Translations under genes and position numbers: made by a program
Shown: piece by piece, positions 58,307 through 64,000 of the stretch
How positions within the stretch are numbered: the stretch's first letter is position 1
How the letters are laid out: the number at the start of each line of letters is the position of its first letter
Assembly: GCA_013204585.1 (NCBI GenBank)
Contig: JABMNL010000038.1
Span: 21,498-85,497, forward strand
Reading direction: 5' to 3'
DNA length: 64,000 nt
From: SAR202 cluster bacterium
GTDB lineage: Bacteria > Chloroflexota > Dehalococcoidia > Lucifugimonadales > UBA3495
Notes under the pieces: generated by a model
Told to the model about the DNA's origin: nothing
Database searches by the model: none
The model's input: the letters and a program-made list of their open reading frames with translations, nothing else

Positions 58307-58888
58307 TTAAGACGTACCCGCTTTCTCCAGCAACGCCAGGGCCAACTCTGCCGTTTTAGTGGTGTCATAAAGGGCATCGTGGGCCAGGCCACGATCAAAT
58401 GGTACTCCGTAATAATCACACGCTTCACCTAAACCCAGGTATTCCGTGAGACCCAACCTCGCTCGCGGAAGATGGCCCAGGCTACGCACGTCAATCACCT
58501 TGAAGGTGAACGGTACAACTCTGTCAATACGCCTGAATGCATCTTGGAGAAACTTGGTCTCGAAGTCCGCACCCCAAGCGGCGAGTACTGTTTCGTTCCA
58601 ATTCACCCCACGGCCAAAGTCTTCCAATGCCAGCTTGGCCGAAATCCCCTCGGCTTGAAGCTTTTCAATGGTTAGCCCGTTCACTTTCATTGCCGCCTGA
58701 TCTCGCTGATCCCACCGCGTGGGTAGGATGTACTCGGACATCGTCAGGCCGGGAATTATGGTTTTCTCTACGGTGTCTATTACTACCCGGGCAATCTGGA
58801 TGATTTCATGCCTCTCAGGTTCAAGACCGGTGCACTCTAAGTCAGTAACACACCAATATCTAGCATTTGTCGGTTTATATGTGACCAC
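58307..58888 (-). CDS. 3'-5' exonuclease (DnaQ/RNase T-like, DEDD)
   Basis: WCVTDLECTGLEPERHEIIQIARVVID; AWGADFETKFLQ; HDALYDTTKTAELALALL. Confidence 0.9.
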   Translation of the reverse strand: MVTYKPTNARYWCVTDLECTGLEPERHEIIQIARVVIDTVEKTIIPGLTMSEYILPTRWDQRDQAAMKVNGLTIEKLQAEGISAKLALEDFGRGVNWNETVLAAWGADFETKFLQDAFRRIDRVVPFTFKVIDVRSLGHLPRARLGLTEYLGLGEACDYYGVPFDRGLAHDALYDTTKTAELALALLEKAGTS

Positions 58889-59169
58889 GCGTTAAAGTCC
58901 CTCAAGGCCGAGTCAAAGGCTCCAATCGATTTATAACACACTTAGCTTTGATTGTTCTCAGTTAATTTCATATATATCGTCAGTGCCGCCTGATCTTTCC
59001 TGTTGGCCGGTCCCTCGAGTTCGACCTTTTATTGGGCCGTGGGCAACTATTTTTTCTGGCTCCAGAATGTGCACGTTCGTTGCAACTTCGATTGTGTTGG
59101 CGGGTGCTTTTAGCTTCAACCAGAGAACGGTACAACATCGTCCGCCACTCCTAAACACGGTTTATAAGT

Positions 59170-59236
59170 GACTTCGAATCCGTCATACCTCGTGACGAGC
59201 GGGGTCGGTCGGTTCGACTCCCTCGCACTCCCGCCA
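59170..59236 (+). repeat. 67-nt copy of the selC 3' half (anticodon loop to CCA), integration-site duplication
   Basis: gacttcgaatccgtcatacctcgtgacgagcggggtcggtcggttcgactccctcgcactcccgcca; 62/67 identical to 57748..57814. Confidence 0.92.
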
Positions 59237-59602
59237 GCATTTTTTAGGCACGAAAAGGTGTTTTTGAGACCCCTGCTCTGGAAACAGATGTTGGGGTCTT
59301 TTGGTTTTTGCCAATATGCCCACGGATTGTCCACCAACTATTTCTGAGGCCGGTTCGCTCGGCACAAAAATCCAATCGGTATGATTCGGCAGGTATTTAT
59401 ATTATCCCAAGTCACCTGTCGTACCGTATCAAACCGCGTGACGCATAATTTCGCTTTGATTTAGTTAGTCTGTAGTCATTGACTGATGCATCTTAGTATC
59501 CAGTGGCATTCCGAAGCTGTAAGATTCGGGCTAGAAATCAAACTGCCGATACGAGTATACTTCCTAACTAAATTGATAATTGCGCGAGGGTGCTCAGAAT
59601 AA

Positions 59603-60037
59603 ATGACAACTTTCTTGGTTCTATCTCGACGATATTGGTTTATCGCTCTTGCTTCCCTGTTAGTCATCAGTTTCGGGGCCTGTGCTGCTCAAAATACTGG
59701 GAATTCTAATAATTCGTCGTCTTCATCTAAGCAGGGGTCTGCTGAGACCTCGGTTTCAGTTAATTGGTACGAGGGTGGAACCTTGCACCGGGCCACGGTA
59801 TCTTCATGGAGAAGCGCAACCTATGGTAACAAATTGGCAACTGCAGCAGACTTTTTGACGGCTACCCTTTGGAAGGGACAACTTAAATCTCCTGACGATT
59901 TCGATAGGTTGAAATTAAAAGCAACAATGCTAGTTGCAGCGATTGATGATGTGGCAACGGTAGAACTAACCGCTTCGTTAGACGTCGCCGAAATCGCGTC
60001 GGGCATATTTCTATTAGGAAATGACCTCGGACCATAA
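59603..60037 (+). CDS. Small lipoprotein, unknown function
   Basis: Signal plus lipobox SFGACAAQ; Ser/Asn-rich linker. Confidence 0.6.
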   Translation: MTTFLVLSRRYWFIALASLLVISFGACAAQNTGNSNNSSSSSKQGSAETSVSVNWYEGGTLHRATVSSWRSATYGNKLATAADFLTATLWKGQLKSPDDFDRLKLKATMLVAAIDDVATVELTASLDVAEIASGIFLLGNDLGP

Positions 60038-60138
60038 CACTTGTCGATGAATATCGGTGAGCCAGATTGGTCTCCTCTCGGATTGCACGTTAAATAAACG
60101 CGTCAGAAGGCCTTTAGTGTAAACATGGGGTAGGGGAG

Positions 60139-60528
60139 TTGGTTTTCGATTTGTTCGGTCCGGTCCGGGGAAGTTCTAGGCCCAGTAAAGCTGAAAAGGA
60201 CGCTCTCAGCGCGAAACAAAAGGACCGCTGCAATTACTGCGGGAAACGCGGGTTGGCGTACTTGGAAGTCGACCACAAGAATCCTGTGGAGAGAGGTGGT
60301 TCGAATGGAATCGCCAACAAACAGTTGCTATACGGTCCGTGTAACAAAAGGAAAGGGGCCATGACAGATGGGGAGTTTCGCCGACGGTACAAGCTACCAG
60401 GTGTACGAAGTGTAGGCGGCCCCCCGGCCAGAACCATTCCGCAGTCGTACTTTGAAGAAATCAGCAAGGCCGTTGGCAAACGGAAAGCTACAGCTCGGAA
60501 GAAAGCAGCAGATGATTGGTGGTGGTGA
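60139..60528 (+). CDS. HNH endonuclease
   Basis: RCNYCGKRGLAYLEVDHKNPVERGGSNGIANKQLLYGPCNKRKG. Confidence 0.88.
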   Translation: MVFDLFGPVRGSSRPSKAEKDALSAKQKDRCNYCGKRGLAYLEVDHKNPVERGGSNGIANKQLLYGPCNKRKGAMTDGEFRRRYKLPGVRSVGGPPARTIPQSYFEEISKAVGKRKATARKKAADDWWW

Positions 60529-60608
60529 TGTTTACCGTGTGGCCTTGAGAGACGGTATTCCGAGCCAGACCCGCACAAAATTGACTAGTGTGACGTTAGG
60601 TGTGAACG

Positions 60609-61190
60609 ATGAGACGATTCCACACTAGGGTTCCAGTAAATTTCAATATGGCGGCCTCGGTCGCTGTTACCACGCTCCTTGTTCTCCTTTCCATTGTGTT
60701 GATTTGGCTAATCAAATGGGGTGACTGCAACCTCCACGAATCGGGCCATTACGTAGTAGGCCGTTTACTCGGAATCCCTATCGCCGATATTGATTGGTGC
60801 GGCCCAAGGTCGTTGAAAGGTGAGGTCATCCCGAAAATCAGCGAGAATTCGGTCCGATTTAGTTTGTTCTATTTTTCTGGGGGCTTGATTTCGGGTGCAG
60901 GATTACTAGCCATCAATTTATTTATATTCGCTAATGTGAACAAGGAGACCCGGAGTCTAATCTGGCTCTTCTTCGGACTTCTCATTACTATCATTGCGAC
61001 GACCGAGCTCTTCTTAGGGCTCTTTGAAGGCATTGACCATGTTGCCTACCAACAAAGTGGAGGCAAGCCCGCTCTCTGGGCGATTCCCATAATTGTCGGC
61101 ATTGCGCTCCACGGGTTGACCATAAGGAATACGACATGGGGTAGGTACTTCAAGTACTTGTTCAGGAAACGTAATACCTCCGAGCCATGA
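60609..61190 (+). CDS. Membrane protein with HExxH-like (HESGH) motif, possible site-2-protease/M50-like
   Basis: CNLHESGHYVVGRLLGIPIADIDW; 4-5 TM segments. Confidence 0.55.
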   Translation: MRRFHTRVPVNFNMAASVAVTTLLVLLSIVLIWLIKWGDCNLHESGHYVVGRLLGIPIADIDWCGPRSLKGEVIPKISENSVRFSLFYFSGGLISGAGLLAINLFIFANVNKETRSLIWLFFGLLITIIATTELFLGLFEGIDHVAYQQSGGKPALWAIPIIVGIALHGLTIRNTTWGRYFKYLFRKRNTSEP

Positions 61191-61217
61191 ACAGCCAGGA
61201 CACCAGAAGAGGAGAAT

Positions 61218-61778
61218 TTGGAGATGGTTGAAGAGTCTCATTGCGCTAAAATCCATTGCGATAAACCGGGTACCTACGCCAAACCCCTCTGCTACGAGCA
61301 TTGGAGAGACTTCGACCGCTTCTACATCCACGAATGCGACCGGTGTCATCGGTTCCACGAGATGGTAGGAGAATTCAACGAAGAGGACGAACCCCAGTTG
61401 TGTTTCGACTGTAACCGGGGAGATGCCGTTGAGGTCGTAGCGCATGGTCCGGTAGAACACGAAACGCGTTACCTATACATTCTTAGGCTCAATAATGGCA
61501 AATTCTACGCGGGTCAAACCGATGACTTGGAAATGCGCCTACGAGAACACCAAGATGGTTCGAGTAGGTCGACTGCCGGGAAAGCTGGCAAGCTTGTATG
61601 GTTTGAGCGTTGGTATGGCAACAAGAAAGAATTAGACGCCGAAGAACGAGAGTTAAATAGGGACGCGGTCAGAGCACCATGGTCGATTAGCCGGATGGTG
61701 ATTGAGTGGCAGCGACCATTGCGTCTAGTGGACTTGAATGAGCTATCCGTCGCGCCGCCTGGTCCAACCACAAATTAG
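61218..61778 (+). CDS. Zinc-binding N-terminus plus GIY-YIG nuclease domain
   Basis: CDRCHRFHE...CFDCNRG; YLYILRLNNGKFYAGQTDDLEMRLREHQDG. Confidence 0.88.
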   Translation: MEMVEESHCAKIHCDKPGTYAKPLCYEHWRDFDRFYIHECDRCHRFHEMVGEFNEEDEPQLCFDCNRGDAVEVVAHGPVEHETRYLYILRLNNGKFYAGQTDDLEMRLREHQDGSSRSTAGKAGKLVWFERWYGNKKELDAEERELNRDAVRAPWSISRMVIEWQRPLRLVDLNELSVAPPGPTTN

Positions 61779-61800
61779 TTATCCGCCCCTCCACTTTTGG

Positions 61801-62208
61801 CTAAATACCCATTTCAATCGTCGGCAACCCCGCTGCTTTCCAGCCGCGCATGCCGCCGTCCATGTAGGTTACGTTGGTGAATCCCATTTGTTTGAGCACT
61901 TGAGCCCCAAGCGCGGCCATTTGGCCGCCCCCTCAAGTGACGATGACCTGTCGCGAACGGTCCGCCAAGCGCGGGTCACGCAAGCGCTCGGCTATCTCCA
62001 GGTCGGCACGCATCGGCAGCGAGCCCAAAGAAATCATCGCCACGCCAGGGGCCCTATCTTGCTGCGGTACAGACTCGGCGTCTCGCACCTCAATCAGCAT
62101 CGCTTCCTGGTCGTCCTGAAGCCGCTGTTGCGCCTCGGCGGGGGAAACTCCCACCACTTCGGCCTTTGCCTCGTTCACCATATCGGTCCAGCTCTTGGCC
62201 ATGGTCAT
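61801..62208 (-). CDS. Candidate selenoprotein: rhodanese-domain protein with in-frame TGA (61933..61935) at the catalytic Cys position
   Basis: Translation through the TGA: ...AEAQQRLQDDQEAMLIEVRDAESVPQQDRAPGVAMISLGSLPMRADLEIAERLRDPRLADRSRQVIVT-U-GGGQMAALGAQVLKQMGFTNVTYMDGGMRGWKAAGLPTIEMGI*; read-through completes the canonical rhodanese fold. Confidence 0.87.
61913..61928 (-). promoter_or_regulatory. Putative bSECIS hairpin
   Basis: GCGGCC-AAAT-GGCCGC starting 5 nt after the TGA; alternative CCAA/TTGG stem places a GG-containing loop further downstream. Confidence 0.5.
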
Positions 62209-62260
62209 ACTCCTGAATCAAACTTTGCCTGAGTATTTAAGTACCTGAGTATAAGACGTA

Positions 62261-63394
62261 TTACCGGGGCGGCTCATCCTTGAGGCCAAAGCCAGTGACC
62301 GGGACGAGTACCGTATCGCTTTCCTGGATGACACCTTGGCTGGCCAGTTCCTCGAGTCCCGCGAACGCCGCCGCCGACGTCGGTTCGGCGAAAATGCCTT
62401 CCTGCTCGGCCAAGTCGCGCTGCATGCGCAGGATGCTCGATTCGTCCACCGCCACCGCAGACCCGGCGGTCAGTCGCAGTATCTCTAGAATCTGCCACTG
62501 ACGGGACGGCGCGGCCACCGAAATTCCCCCGGCAACCGTTTTGGTGGCGTCGGCCAGACTCCATGTCTCATTGTTAAAGGCAGCGACCAACGGCATGACG
62601 TTGCGGGCCTGCACGGCGTGGAGCCGGGGGATCTTGTCAATTATTCCCGACGCTTGTAGCTCCCTAAACCCCTGGAACGCCCCAATCAAAAGGGAGCCGT
62701 TGCCCACCGGGAAAACAACGTGGTCGGGCATCGCTCCATTTAACTGCTGCACGACAAACTGCTGGACAACCTCGTAGCCGAAGGCCTTGGTGCCCTCGGC
62801 GAAGTAGGGGCTCAACATATGGGACGCGTAGACCAGACCGTGCTGCTGGTGGAATGCCACGGCCGCGGAGGTAACGGCCTCCCGTGTGCCTGCGATGGGA
62901 TGTATCTCGGTGCCATAGGCCCTAATCTGCCGGAGCTTCGCCTCAGGGGCGTCGGCGGGCACGAAGATGTGCGACTTGATGCCAGCGCGGGCGGCGTAGG
63001 CCGACACCGACGCCCCAGCATTGCCCGACGAGTCTTCAACCAACTCGGTGACGCCGTGTTCCCTGGCGACGGAAACCATGGTGGCAGTACCCCGGTCCTT
63101 GAATGACCCGGTCGGATTAAGAAATTCTAGCTTGGCAAATAGCTGACTGAGCGGCAGGCGTCCGCCAATGGTCAGCAGCTTGACGCAAGGCGTGTTGCCC
63201 TCCCCCAGGGATACCATCGAACCTGGCTCGTGTATCGGCGAGGGAATCGCATTAACGTCCGCCGCCAACCCTGTTTCGTCGTGAGTAATGTACGCAACAT
63301 CCAATGGCAATCCACAATCCAGGCAGACCTCCGCCGACATGTCCGCCGGGCGGGACTTGCCGCACCTCGGGCAGCGTAACTCGATGTGTGACAC
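62261..63394 (-). CDS. thrC: Threonine synthase
   Basis: CPRCGKSRPADMSAEVCLDCG; FLNPTGSFKDRGTATMVSVARE; EDSSGNAGASVSAYAARAG. Confidence 0.92.
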   Translation of the reverse strand: MSHIELRCPRCGKSRPADMSAEVCLDCGLPLDVAYITHDETGLAADVNAIPSPIHEPGSMVSLGEGNTPCVKLLTIGGRLPLSQLFAKLEFLNPTGSFKDRGTATMVSVAREHGVTELVEDSSGNAGASVSAYAARAGIKSHIFVPADAPEAKLRQIRAYGTEIHPIAGTREAVTSAAVAFHQQHGLVYASHMLSPYFAEGTKAFGYEVVQQFVVQQLNGAMPDHVVFPVGNGSLLIGAFQGFRELQASGIIDKIPRLHAVQARNVMPLVAAFNNETWSLADATKTVAGGISVAAPSRQWQILEILRLTAGSAVAVDESSILRMQRDLAEQEGIFAEPTSAAAFAGLEELASQGVIQESDTVLVPVTGFGLKDEPPR

Positions 63395-63607
63395 TCAACC
63401 GCCTCCGTATTGAAATTGCTGGGCCATGCTCATTCGCAATTGCCCATAGCATACCCCGCCATTGCCGATGCCCGAAATGGCCTATAATCTGTGATGCCTC
63501 GACAAGATAAGGCGCGGTGTCTAGGATTCGCAGACCCGCCCTTTAATTGCTCGAAAATCCTCGGGCGCGCCGCCGGTGCGACCCGTTAAATATACCAAGG
63601 GGAAACT

Positions 63608-63856
63608 TTGACTTACGTAGTTACCAAAGCCTGCATTGGCGTTAAGGACGCATCCTGTGTAGAGGTTTGTCCGGTACGCTGCATCGCCACCACCGAAAAG
63701 GAGGAAATGTATTTCATCGACTCGGAATCGTGCATCAACTGCTCTTACTGCGAGCCGGTCTGTCCGGTGAACGCCATCTTCGACGAATACAAGATGCCTT
63801 CCGACCAGCGTGAGTTCCTCCGCAGGAACCGCGAGTTCTTCAAAAATAATCCCTAG
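63608..63856 (+). CDS. 7Fe/8Fe-type ferredoxin
   Basis: CIGVKDASCVEVCPVRCI...CINCSYCEPVCPVNAI. Confidence 0.95.
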   Translation: MTYVVTKACIGVKDASCVEVCPVRCIATTEKEEMYFIDSESCINCSYCEPVCPVNAIFDEYKMPSDQREFLRRNREFFKNNP

Positions 63857-63857
63857 C

Positions 63858-63904
63858 GTCATCTCATCGGGCAACATGATTCTCATGTTGCCCGATGAGA
63901 TGAC
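63858..63904. repeat. Perfect 22-bp inverted repeat with 3-nt loop downstream of ferredoxin
   Basis: gtcatctcatcgggcaacatga-ttc-tcatgttgcccgatgagatgac. Confidence 0.95.
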
Positions 63905-63916
63905 ATTGCCTCAAAA

Positions 63917-63994
63917 CTGTCATTCTGAGCGTAGTGAAGAATCTTCCAAGCACCGCCTTGGCAGACCCTTCGCTACGCTCAGGGTGCCATGCGG
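63917..63994. repeat. Dispersed intergenic repeat, copy 2 (inverted relative to 19058..19152)
   Basis: ctgtcattctgagcgtagtgaagaatcttccaagcaccgccttggcagacccttcgctacgctcagggtgccatgcgg. Confidence 0.8.
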
Positions 63995-64000
63995 CTAGGG

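Noticed and set aside
59170-59236. Second functional tRNA-Sec
   Set aside because: Lacks the 5' acceptor/D-arm half, and the anticodon TCA is changed to TCG; best explained as an integration-site duplication.
61933-61935. Genome-wide TGA reassignment (variant code) to explain the in-frame TGAs
   Set aside because: Several intact genes here terminate naturally at TGA (e.g. 14311, 54984, 60528, 61190), so TGA is a functional stop.
1-64000. CRISPR arrays, rRNA genes, intact transposases
   Set aside because: No direct-repeat/spacer periodicity, rRNA sequence or transposase motif was found on reading both strands; only short dispersed repeats are present.

Overview
The window reads as a GC-rich bacterial chromosome segment. 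Gene content (LLM oxidoreductase, HpaI aldolase, ThDP enzymes, DUF4242, KorAB, ThyX, TatABC) suggests a Chloroflexota/SAR202-like heterotroph; the taxonomy is inference only. It is mostly a mosaic of catabolic and housekeeping genes with two tRNA-anchored accessory islands.

The main discovery is a selenocysteine module that standard ORF calling misses. (i) There is a clear tRNA-Sec (selC, UCA anticodon, long variable arm) at 57718..57814. (ii) A DsbA/FrnE-like thioredoxin-fold oxidoreductase (10059..10673) has an in-frame TGA exactly at the first cysteine of the CxxC/CxxS active site, followed by a perfect 6-bp hairpin. (iii) A rhodanese (61801..62208, minus) has an in-frame TGA exactly at the catalytic cysteine, also followed by a GC-rich hairpin. 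In the ORF track both proteins appear truncated or split.

selC is also an integration hotspot: a 67-nt copy of its 3' half, starting at the anticodon loop, lies 1.4 kb downstream. An analogous pattern occurs at tRNA-Glu(CTC), with two degenerate 3'-half copies delimiting nested islands, one carrying a PD-(D/E)XK nuclease-like gene and a truncated tyrosine integrase.

Other notable items are an RlmD/TrmA-like methyltransferase fused to Maf, a CHAT-NTPase-TPR protein whose CHAT His/Cys dyad looks lost, an E2/E3 plus KorAB cluster without E1, two DUF4242 paralogs flanking a cyclase-TPR-LuxR regulator, and several long perfect inverted repeats.
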